Assembly (NCBI GenBank): GCA_030635565.1
Contig: DAOVYP010000193.1
Span: 1 to 5,239, forward strand
Length of the DNA: 5,239 nucleotides
Direction: 5' to 3'
Source of the DNA: Spirochaeta sp.
GTDB lineage: Bacteria; Spirochaetota; Spirochaetia; DSM-2461
The notes under the pieces are model-generated. The model was not told the origin of the DNA and ran no database searches. It saw nothing but the letters and a program-made list of their open reading frames with translations. This document shows positions 1 to 5,239 of the stretch, in pieces; within the stretch, counting starts at the first letter, position 1; each line of letters begins with the position of its first letter. The position numbers and the translations under genes are program-made.

Positions 1-17
1 TATATCATAATTCGATT

Positions 18-773
18 ATGTCCCACCTGAGAAGAAGATATTACACTCTGGCATCCCTGCTGGACGCACAGCCCAGGGGATTGGTTCGGGATTCCAGGCA
101 TCGTCTCCTCTGGGATCAATTCATGTCCTCGGAAAAACTCCAGAAACTGAGGATCAGCCGACGCTGCTACCGCCTTCTCAATCTGGCCCGAATCAAGCCT
201 GAAAACCTGAAATTCTTTTACCGAACCTACAGGCTGCCGAAAGATCCCTTCTTTCCGCTATTTCTCACCGTGAAAAAAGAATGGCTTGAAGAACGTCAAA
301 GATGGAGGGACGATCGGGACAGGACGATTATGGCAGGGTTGCGTAAATTACCGGCCCGGCACCGACGGACAATGAGAATGATGGCCGAACTGGAACGGAT
401 TCATAATCCGTCCGAAGACAATCCCCTCTGGGACAATTTAATCTACCCGAAATCGAAGAAGCGCGTCGGTGAATTGGCCGGTTTCGGAGAATCCGAATGG
501 CAGCATCTCTGGAGTCTCCACTTGAGCCGGCTCACCGAACGCTACGGAAGCTTCCCCGAGAACGAGGCCTTGAGGATCGAAGCCCTGCTGATGCTCGGCT
601 TTGATAAGCTGCCTGATGAAAAAAGGCCCGGAAAACGGGAAGTGAAAGGCCGGTTTCGAATCCTTTCAAAAAAATACCACCCGGACAGGGGCGGGAATGC
701 CGATCTGTTCAGACGACTGAAAACAGCCAGGGACGTCCTGCTGAATGAAAAATATCAGAGAGAAGACAGATAA
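18..773 (+). CDS. J-domain (DnaJ-like) protein with C-terminal J-domain
   Basis: Protein of 251 residues, rich in Arg and Lys, with no signal peptide or membrane segment. The C-terminal 60 residues look like a J-domain: a helix I-like stretch from about 188, a basic helix II (GRFRILSKKY), the diagnostic HPD tripeptide at 221-223 followed by RGG, and a helix III-like segment to about 246. J-domains bind Hsp70 (DnaK) and stimulate its ATPase through HPD, so this is probably a cytoplasmic DnaK co-chaperone. The N-terminal 185 residues match nothing I recognise; they are helical-looking and basic and may select the client. There are no Gly/Phe or zinc-finger regions, so it is not DnaJ itself. The ATG at 18 has no visible ribosome binding site in the 17 bases before it and the frame is open to the window edge, so the true start may lie upstream. 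Its 3' end overlaps the convergent EAL gene by 19 bp. Confidence 0.85.
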   Translation: MSHLRRRYYTLASLLDAQPRGLVRDSRHRLLWDQFMSSEKLQKLRISRRCYRLLNLARIKPENLKFFYRTYRLPKDPFFPLFLTVKKEWLEERQRWRDDRDRTIMAGLRKLPARHRRTMRMMAELERIHNPSEDNPLWDNLIYPKSKKRVGELAGFGESEWQHLWSLHLSRLTERYGSFPENEALRIEALLMLGFDKLPDEKRPGKREVKGRFRILSKKYHPDRGGNADLFRRLKTARDVLLNEKYQREDR

Positions 774-2119
774 CGCTTCTGGAAGTCCACCGCCGGGATC
801 GGCTCACTGAAAAGGAACCCCTGCAGGACATCAACACCCTCATCGACAAGTCCGCGGTACTGATCTTCTCTCTCGATACCTTCGGCCAGTGTCGCGAATC
901 CGAAACTCTCGGAAATACTCATGATGGCCCTGATGATTTCCACACTCCTGGGATCGCCGGGGAAGTCATCGATTATTTCCTTGGCGATCTTCAGAGTGTT
1001 CACCGGCAGGGTATTCAGAATAGCCAGGCTTGAATATCCCGTACCGAAATCATCAAGCATGATGCGGATGCCCATCTGCTGGAATGCCATCAAGTTCTGC
1101 AGGACTACATCGGGGTTCTCCATCAGGACGCTCTCGGTGATTTCGAGCTGGAGAGCCTGCCCCTGCAGATTATGGGAATTCATGGCAATGGTAATCATTT
1201 CCACACAGTCAGGCTGTTCAAGCTGTACCAGGGACATGTTTACCGAAGCGAAGAGATCGGGTTTCAGGGTTTCCCGCCAGATTTTCACCTGGCCGAGAAC
1301 CTGGTAGAGAATCCATTTGCCCAGATAGACGATGGGGCCGCTCTGTTCAGCCAGGGGGATGAAGCGGGTCGGCGACACCGCACCGTGACCCGGGGCGTCC
1401 CAGCGCATGAGGGCCTCACACCCTAAAAGCCCCCCCTCAGTATCCACCAGCGGCTGATAGACCACATGAAATCCACTGAACCCGTCCAGGATTCCGTTCC
1501 GAAGTATGGATTCGAGACTATTATTTTCATGATATATTGCGCCGATTTCCGGGGAGTAGAGATACCCCCCCCAACGGACCTCTTCGTGGATTCCAAGGGC
1601 GATTTCGGCATTCTCTTCCAGCTCACTGATGGTTTCGGCATGGTCGGGATAAATGGCGATACCGACATTGCAGCCGAAACGGATGTCCGAAGCGGGGGGA
1701 TTGTGGTACTCCCGCACCGCACTCATCATTTTCGTCACTTTTTTCGCAATTCCTTCCTCGCCCCTGGGAGCGGGAAGGATGAAAAGAAACTCATCCCCTC
1801 GGTCGGACTGATAGAGATTTCCCTCACCCATAACCATCTTGATCCGTTCGGCGGTGACATAGAGAAGCACTTTCAGTTTGTCCCGGGAATGACGGATCCG
1901 CTGGTAATTGCGGTCGAGGCGGAGAATTCCGAAAGCGAAGCGTTTATTCCCACTCTGAATGAGATGGTTCATCTTCCTCACCAGCATGTGGCGCATCATC
2001 AAACCTGTCTCGGAATCATGATTAATCAATCCCTGAAGCTGATTGGCACGGTCGCGTTCGTGAGAGAAATCGTTAAGGGCTTTTTCCAGAAGTTGCCGGC
2101 ATATGGGGTCCCGGTCCAT
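755..2119 (-). CDS. GGDEF/EAL c-di-GMP signalling protein with degenerate GGDEF domain
   Basis: Protein of 454 residues with no membrane segment, hence probably cytoplasmic. A short N-terminal helix (about 5-30) leads into a GGDEF domain (about 31-190), recognisable from HDSETGL at 34-40 and RGDEF at 107-111. The first Gly of GGDEF is Arg and the metal-binding Asp expected near 68 is Arg, so cyclase activity is unlikely. The EAL domain (about 205-450) shows EAL at 235-237, E258, N294, E326, DDFGTGYSS from 356, K377, E413 and Q433, the set of a c-di-GMP phosphodiesterase. In LKIA (376-379), however, Ala replaces the conserved Asp. The protein may be a weakened phosphodiesterase or a c-di-GMP-binding effector. 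The start is well supported by GGGAGGA eight bases upstream. No sensory domain is fused, so input may come from a partner. It is transcribed divergently from the TfoX-like gene and converges on the J-domain gene. Confidence 0.95.
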   Translation of the reverse strand: MDRDPICRQLLEKALNDFSHERDRANQLQGLINHDSETGLMMRHMLVRKMNHLIQSGNKRFAFGILRLDRNYQRIRHSRDKLKVLLYVTAERIKMVMGEGNLYQSDRGDEFLFILPAPRGEEGIAKKVTKMMSAVREYHNPPASDIRFGCNVGIAIYPDHAETISELEENAEIALGIHEEVRWGGYLYSPEIGAIYHENNSLESILRNGILDGFSGFHVVYQPLVDTEGGLLGCEALMRWDAPGHGAVSPTRFIPLAEQSGPIVYLGKWILYQVLGQVKIWRETLKPDLFASVNMSLVQLEQPDCVEMITIAMNSHNLQGQALQLEITESVLMENPDVVLQNLMAFQQMGIRIMLDDFGTGYSSLAILNTLPVNTLKIAKEIIDDFPGDPRSVEIIRAIMSISESFGFATLAEGIEREDQYRGLVDEGVDVLQGFLFSEPIPAVDFQKRYLSSL

Positions 2120-2127
2120 AAGATGCT

Positions 2128-2134
2128 TCCTCCC
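2128..2134 (-). promoter_or_regulatory. Strong ribosome binding site of the GGDEF/EAL gene
   Basis: On the minus strand GGGAGGA lies eight bases before the ATG at 2119, an almost perfect Shine-Dalgarno match with good spacing. It fixes the start of the GGDEF/EAL gene. Confidence 0.8.
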
Positions 2135-2157
2135 GATCGGGGATATCGTTGTTTACC

Positions 2158-2166
2158 ATTGTACCA
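2158..2166 (-). promoter_or_regulatory. Putative extended -10 promoter for the GGDEF/EAL gene
   Basis: The minus strand reads TGGTACAAT. TACAAT matches five of six bases of the sigma-70 -10 box and is preceded by TG plus one base, the extended -10 element. No good -35 box sits 16-18 bases further up, which extended -10 promoters tolerate. Transcription would start near 2150 and leave a leader of roughly 30 bases before the ATG. This is pattern matching only. Confidence 0.4.
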
Positions 2167-2252
2167 CGGGATTCGAATAAATTTTCTCCCTGATTGCGAT
2201 ATTTGACTGGAAATCCATGATATTTCCCTTACTTTTATAGCTGAGGAGAAAT

Positions 2253-2579
2253 ATGGCCGATATCGATCGTACCCTTTTCGATAAACTGGCTGACGAATTC
2301 ATCGATGCCGGTAAAGTACAACCCGGTACCATGATGGGGTTTCCTTGTCTTCGGGTTCGGGGCCGCTACATCGCCTGCAAAGACAAGGTTTCAGGCACCC
2401 TCATCGTCAAACTCACCGAGGAACATGTTAAAAATCTCGTGAACTCAAATCTGGCCATTACCTTCGCACCTGCGGGTGTGCAGTTCAAGCAATGGGCCTC
2501 CATGACCGTCTCCGATGAGGTACTGTGGCGGAGAGTTCTCAGGGAAGCCGGAAAGCTTATCGAAGAGTCTTTATCATAG
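2253..2579 (+). CDS. Small TfoX/YjbR-superfamily-like protein
   Basis: Protein of 108 residues with no signal peptide or membrane segment. The pattern fits the small TfoX N-domain / MmcQ-YjbR-like superfamily: an N-terminal helix (4-19), the strand segment MMGFPCLRVRGRYIAC at 27-42, IVKLTEEHVKNLV at 51-63, and FKQWASMTV at 78-86, then a C-terminal helix. In these proteins a GFP..RV.GR..A strand pair is followed by a KL-type strand and helix. The molecular role of stand-alone members is mostly unknown, and the link to competence (TfoX/Sxy) cannot be assumed. The start is supported by GAGGAG at 2243-2248, only four bases before the ATG, a rather tight spacing. The gene stands alone, divergent from the GGDEF/EAL gene, and is followed by decayed sequence. 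No terminator is visible after the stop. Confidence 0.8.
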   Translation: MADIDRTLFDKLADEFIDAGKVQPGTMMGFPCLRVRGRYIACKDKVSGTLIVKLTEEHVKNLVNSNLAITFAPAGVQFKQWASMTVSDEVLWRRVLREAGKLIEESLS

Positions 2580-2639
2580 TCCTCAGACGTTCTTCCATCC
2601 GGTTGATTTCGGGCCGAGCCTGTGTAAAGACGGACTCGA

Positions 2640-2887
2640 ACTTATCGAAATGAATGGTTTATATATGACCTCTTGCGACGTATCACCGATGCGTTTCCGA
2701 AGATCACACCGAAGACATCCTGAGCATCTACCGGAAACTCTCCATTCTCCCGGCAGGGCCGGGTTCAGTACATGGGCAACCACGACACGGGCTCACTGGT
2801 CTTCCGGCCCTTGCCCGTGAATACGATGACACCATCGCCCTTAACGGGGATTTCGCCTCACGGATTTATGTCATCAAAGCAGTATGA
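2640..2887 (+). pseudogene. Decayed coding remnant with GNHD motif, three frame changes
   Basis: No single frame here makes a convincing protein, but a composite does. The segments read NEWFIYDLLRRITDAFPKIT (about 2649-2708), PEDILSIYRKLSIL (about 2710-2749), RQGRVQYMGNHDTGSLVFR (about 2751-2807), then AREYDDTIALNGDFASR and a stop at 2885-2887. They join through three single-base frame changes, near 2709, 2749 and 2808. GNHD after a hydrophobic strand occurs both in calcineurin-like metallophosphoesterases and in region IV of GH13 amylases; I cannot choose between them. I see no start codon with a ribosome binding site. This looks like an eroded gene rather than an expressed one, but it could also be a chance reading. 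Confidence 0.3.
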
Positions 2888-2914
2888 AGAGGATGCTCAC
2901 TTGCAAGATCGGCC

Positions 2915-3303
2915 TCAGCCGCCGGCGACACCGGCGGTGATGAAGATGTTGTTCCATCCGAAGGCCAGGACAGCACCGGGTCCCAGGGTGAACATCTGGA
3001 AATCATAATCGATGAATCCGCGCTCGTATGCTCCACTGGCCGGCCAACCGGGAAATAACAGCCCCATCACGTCATTACCAACAATCGTAAACTCTCCTAA
3101 AGCCTTCCCGTAGCCATAATTTGCCACGACGAAGACATTGAGAAACGGCAGAATCCATGTGTCCAGGTACAATCCGAAAAGATGGACTGGAGAATCATCG
3201 ATACGGACATTCTGAATCAGATCTCTAACCTCGATACCGCCAGGGTGGGAAGCAGGAGTATAAGAATCAAGAGAGTTCCGAGGACCCGGATTGCTCTGTG
3301 CAT
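2915..3303 (-). pseudogene. Frameshifted remnant of a secreted or outer-membrane protein
   Basis: From an ATG at 3301-3303 the minus strand encodes MHRAIRVLGTLLILILLL followed by PTLAVS, a textbook signal peptide: positive N-end, hydrophobic core, small residues before the cut. That frame ends at a TGA at 3217-3219, after only 28 codons. From about 3241 a different minus frame is open down to a TGA at 2915-2917 and reads like an envelope protein: RIDDSPVHLFGLYLDTWILP, FLNVFVVANYGYG, then Gly- and aromatic-rich segments such as MFTLGPGAVLAFGWNN. One single-base indel near 3238-3241 would join signal peptide and body into a protein of about 129 residues. The body resembles the strand-rich, aromatic style of outer-membrane beta-barrel proteins but I cannot name a family. 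It stops abruptly at GVAGG, so the C-terminus may also be lost. No clear ribosome binding site precedes the ATG. Confidence 0.55.
2919..2937. repeat. GC-rich 7-bp inverted repeat
   Basis: CCGCCGG, a five-base spacer, then CCGGCGG form a perfect 7-bp stem. It lies in the last codons of the minus-strand envelope-protein remnant. There is no T-run on either side, so it is not a convincing rho-independent terminator; it may simply reflect Gly/Ala codons. Confidence 0.4.
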
Positions 3304-3337
3304 CGTGGGAGATCTATAAATCTTGCCACAAAGGGAG

Positions 3338-3439
3338 CTAAAGGTTTTTGTATATCTCTTCAGGTGTTCCGAACTGTCTTAACAGTCCGGAGTCCATGAC
3401 GATAGCGGCCAGAATAATTGTTGATTCACGTTTTTCATG
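3338..3439 (-). pseudogene. C-terminal fragment of an ABC-transporter ATP-binding subunit
   Basis: The minus strand from about 3439 to the TAG at 3338-3340 reads HEKRES, then IILAAIV, then MDSGLLRQFGTPEEIYKN. The last part is the hallmark that follows the D- and H-loops of importer ATPases such as MalK, MsmK and OpuCA: a variant of '(R)IVVMxxGxxxQxGTPEEIYxNP'. HEKRES may be the H-loop His region, although LAA-IV is shorter than the usual LADRIVV, which suggests a small deletion. Walker A, the ABC signature and Walker B are absent, because the sequence further upstream on this strand is the inverted repeat and the opposite-strand ATPase gene. At the 3' end the expected Pro after KN is replaced by Leu and a stop, consistent with a frameshift. 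This is a dead fragment of about 33 codons of a sugar or osmolyte importer gene. Confidence 0.65.
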
Positions 3440-3441
3440 GG

Positions 3442-3470
3442 GATAATTGCCATCATAGATGGCAATTATC
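3442..3470. repeat. Perfect 12-bp inverted repeat upstream of the AAA+ ATPase gene
   Basis: GATAATTGCCAT, a five-base spacer (CATAG), then ATGGCAATTATC: the arms are exact reverse complements. No T-run follows on either strand, so terminator function is unlikely. It ends 48 bases before the proposed GTG start of the ATPase gene and begins right where the ABC-transporter remnant stops being recognisable. It could be an operator for the ATPase gene (a TTGCCA, close to a -35 box, lies at 3448-3453, but with no good -10 behind it), a leader RNA hairpin, or a footprint of the event that brought in the ATPase gene. Confidence 0.8.
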
Positions 3471-3506
3471 ATGATATATGCTATCCTAGTTGTGAGTGGA
3501 GATGAC

Positions 3507-3512
3507 CGGAGG
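3507..3512 (+). promoter_or_regulatory. Ribosome binding site that sets the ATPase start at GTG 3519
   Basis: CGGAGG lies six bases before the GTG at 3519-3521, ideal spacing for a Shine-Dalgarno site. The in-frame ATG at 3459 lies inside the right arm of the inverted repeat and has no such site. The GTG start gives the N-terminus MYIKRAL, typical of the family. Confidence 0.75.
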
Positions 3513-3518
3513 CTGGTT

Positions 3519-4685
3519 GTGTACATAAAAAGGGCACTTGCAATTGGGAAATTGCTTTCAAAACGATCATTGTTTCTTCTTGGTCCAAGACAGTGCGGCA
3601 AGTCTTCTTACATCAGGGAACAGCTCGATCCCGCTCCTGTCCTTGTATACAATCTTCTGGAAAGGGATCTTCTTCTGAGGGTTCTCGCGGATCCGACAAT
3701 AATTCGCCAGGAGATTGAAGCAAGAAAATTAAAAGACTGTATTGTATGCATCGATGAGATTCAAAAATGCCCGGAGCTTCTGGATGAAGTCCATCTGCTG
3801 ATTGAGGAAAGACAAATTCGATTTTTACTGACAGGATCGAGTGCCAGAAAACTGAAAAGATCGGGGACGAATCTTCTTGGTGGAAGAGCGCGGATGCGTT
3901 TTATGCACCCATTCAACTATTTTGAATTGAAAGAATCGGGATTCTCTCTTGAACGGATTATGTTCAGTGGAACTCTTCCGCCTCACTTTCTTTCAGATGA
4001 TCCGGATGAGTATTTGGATTCATATACCAATCTATATCTGACTGAAGAAATTGCGGCGGAAGGACTTACCAGAAATTTACCCGGGTTTGCCAGGTTCCTG
4101 CAAATCATGGCAACGGCAAATACCCGGATTATCAATTATACCAACATTGCCAATGACACTCAGATTCCCCGGCAGACTGCGAAACTCTGGTTTCAGGTTT
4201 TAAAGGACACACTAATGGGATTTGAGCTGGAACCTTACAGAGGAACAGTAAAAAGAAAAGCGATTGAGACGTCAAAATTCTATTTCTTCGATATTGGTGT
4301 TGTTCGATCTTTAAGAAAATTACCGGCAATTGTACCGGGATCTGCCGATTTCGGCGAGTTCTTTGAGCATTTTATTTGCCTGGAGATTAAAACCTGGATT
4401 GATTATCAAGCCCCCCGGACTTTATTTAACTATTGGAGGTCCACATCCGGGTTTGAAGTTGATTTTCTACTTGATGGCGAAATTGCAATTGAAGTAAAAG
4501 CCTCGACACTTATTACAGCAAAGCATCTGAAGGGTATCAAGGCGCTCAGAGAAGAAGGATTTATTTCAAGATCTATCATTATCAGCCGAGAACTGCGTCC
4601 GCGTATTGTTGAGGATATCGAGATTCTTCCCTGGGAGTATTTCCTTAAACAATTATGGGATAATCAGGTAATAAGTGATAGATAG
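3519..4685 (+). CDS. AAA+ ATPase of the AAA_14/DUF4143 family
   Basis: From GTG 3519 the protein has 388 residues, normal for this family. An N-terminal AAA+ domain (AAA_14) shows a Walker A GPRQCGKS at 22-29, Walker B CIVCIDEIQ at 74-82 with the catalytic pair D79-E80, and a sensor-1-like LLTGSSARKLK at 103-113, followed by LLGGRA. The middle (about 125-245) carries an alpha-helical, winged-helix-like region. The C-terminal DUF4143 region ends in a PD-(D/E)XK-like nuclease fold signature: E283, D315 in FEVDFLL, and E325-V-K327 in IAIEVKAS. Members are common, often multicopy and patchily distributed; their role is unproven. All key ATPase residues are present, so it is probably functional. 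It is more AT-rich than the genes on the left (for illustration, 4261-4320 has 19 G+C of 60, 1321-1380 has 40 of 60), suggesting transfer. It has no operon partner: decayed sequence lies on both sides. Confidence 0.93.
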   Translation: MYIKRALAIGKLLSKRSLFLLGPRQCGKSSYIREQLDPAPVLVYNLLERDLLLRVLADPTIIRQEIEARKLKDCIVCIDEIQKCPELLDEVHLLIEERQIRFLLTGSSARKLKRSGTNLLGGRARMRFMHPFNYFELKESGFSLERIMFSGTLPPHFLSDDPDEYLDSYTNLYLTEEIAAEGLTRNLPGFARFLQIMATANTRIINYTNIANDTQIPRQTAKLWFQVLKDTLMGFELEPYRGTVKRKAIETSKFYFFDIGVVRSLRKLPAIVPGSADFGEFFEHFICLEIKTWIDYQAPRTLFNYWRSTSGFEVDFLLDGEIAIEVKASTLITAKHLKGIKALREEGFISRSIIISRELRPRIVEDIEILPWEYFLKQLWDNQVISDR

Positions 4686-4859
4686 AGTTCCCATTCAGAG
4701 AGTGCCGCCCAATAGCGATATTGGTGCACTGAACTACAATGCGATGTCTATTCATCAAATTTCTGTGGGCTGAATGAGGGCTCCCCAACGAAAAGAGGGC
4801 CCCTCATTGCTACTTCAATTGTTGTCAAAAACAGTTTCCGACTCTCCGGATTTTTTTGG
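4686..4859. other. Unassigned gap with a weak hairpin
   Basis: No gene recognised. At 4773-4808 AATGAGGG and CCCTCATT form an 8-bp stem around a 20-base loop, extendable inward by a few pairs beyond a mismatch. It lies about 90 bases after the ATPase stop and has no adjacent T-run, so a terminator is possible but poorly supported. The plus frame that later becomes DUF1254-like is open without a stop from 4716, through this gap, to the window end, but contains no start codon with a ribosome binding site before 4860. Confidence 0.3.
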
Positions 4860-5239
4860 ATGACCTCTGGCGCAGATCGGATTATCGTTCCCGGATGCGC
4901 ACAATTCCCTCCTACCGAATCCCATCCTATTGAGATCAAAGCAGAGAAGTTTACATCGAGAACGTATAACTTAAGGGTCGGTGAAGTGTTGAATGTTTTT
5001 CCAATCTGGAAGGATAGGCTCAGCGTGGAATCTATCGTCAGCACACCTAAACCCGACCTAATCTACGGCATAGGCTATCTGGATCTGCAGAAAGATGGGC
5101 CGACCGTCATTGAAGTGCTCATGGAGCAAACCCGCATTTATTCTCTGGCCAGGGAGGATAATCCTCCGGCAATGATTTTCCCCAACGGCACCGGGCAACC
5201 GACAAACATGCTCTACCCTCAAGACTACAGCTATTTTGA
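4860..5239 (+). pseudogene. DUF1254-like gene remnant, internally deleted, open at window edge
   Basis: One plus frame is open from 4716 to the window end; its first ATG is at 4860, without a ribosome binding site. From about 4986 the translation fits DUF1254 proteins: LNVFPIWKDR, then TPKPDLIYGIGYLDL (the 'TPNxDTIYxxxxLDL' signature) and DGPTVIEV. In complete proteins about 100 residues follow here, including a GPDKGKGGKYLxLPP-type segment. Instead the next codons read MEQTRIYSLAREDNPPAM, IFPNGTG and then PQDYSYF, which belong to the end of the DUF1254 domain ('RIYPLxxxxNPPxMxFxNxSG'). An in-frame internal deletion is therefore likely. The typical N-terminal segment is also absent; residues encoded before about 4980 are not recognised. 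DUF1254 proteins are usually exported and of unknown function, often paired with DUF1214. The last codon is cut by the edge (GA at 5238-5239), so the gene continues outside. Confidence 0.6.

Noticed and set aside
1466..2206. Long plus-strand open frame opposite the GGDEF/EAL gene
   Set aside because: It is a shadow of the recognised GGDEF/EAL gene on the other strand and its translation shows no domain.
2203..2240. TTGACT at 2203-2208 as -35 box of a promoter for the TfoX-like gene
   Set aside because: No acceptable -10 box lies 16-18 bases downstream; the best A/T hexamer (TTATAG at 2235) is 26 bases away.
3421..3447. TTGATT / GATAAT as a promoter for the ATPase gene
   Set aside because: The spacing is 15 bases and the -35 match is only four of six; kept as possible but not supported enough to list.
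3442..3470. Inverted repeat as terminator of the ABC remnant or another gene
   Set aside because: No run of T follows either arm on either strand and no intact gene ends here.
4837..4857. TCCG/CGGA hairpin followed by seven T as a rho-independent terminator
   Set aside because: The stem has only four base pairs, too short to be credible, and the open DUF1254-like frame runs through it.
4748..5044. Minus-strand open frame of 98 codons
   Set aside because: It lies opposite the DUF1254-like frame, lacks a supported start and resembles no known protein.

Overview
The window reads as bacterial chromosome, probably from a Gram-negative, motile or signalling-rich organism: it holds a c-di-GMP-type GGDEF/EAL protein and a decayed secreted or outer-membrane protein with a signal peptide. 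A spirochaete-like host is only a guess from the overall style of the proteins; nothing here fixes the taxon.

Left part (1-2579), GC-rich and compact, with three intact genes. A basic protein with a C-terminal J-domain (18-773, +) converges on and overlaps by 19 bp a GGDEF/EAL protein (755-2119, -). The GGDEF half of that protein is degenerate. The EAL half keeps nearly all catalytic signatures but has Ala where the LKID motif has Asp. Divergent from it is a small TfoX/YjbR-like protein (2253-2579, +). The 133-bp gap between these two carries an extended -10 promoter for the EAL gene.

Middle part (2580-3440), no intact gene, a patch of decayed ones. It holds a plus-strand remnant readable only through three single-base frame changes and carrying a GNHD motif. 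It also holds a minus-strand secreted protein whose signal peptide is out of frame with its body, and about 30 codons of the C-terminal end of an ABC-transporter ATPase on the minus strand. The ABC remnant stops against a perfect 12-bp inverted repeat (3442-3470).

Right part (3442-5239), more AT-rich. An intact AAA+ ATPase of the AAA_14/DUF4143 type follows the inverted repeat. Its best start is a GTG at 3519 with a strong ribosome binding site, not the ATG at 3459 inside the repeat. After about 300 bp of unclear sequence, a DUF1254-like frame runs off the right edge. It lacks the usual N-terminal part and appears to have lost about 100 internal residues.

Overall the window is a boundary between a stable, compact gene block and a plastic accessory patch: one intact, probably transferred ATPase gene sits among the debris of at least four unrelated genes. 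I see no tRNA, rRNA, CRISPR array, transposase or complete new multi-gene system.
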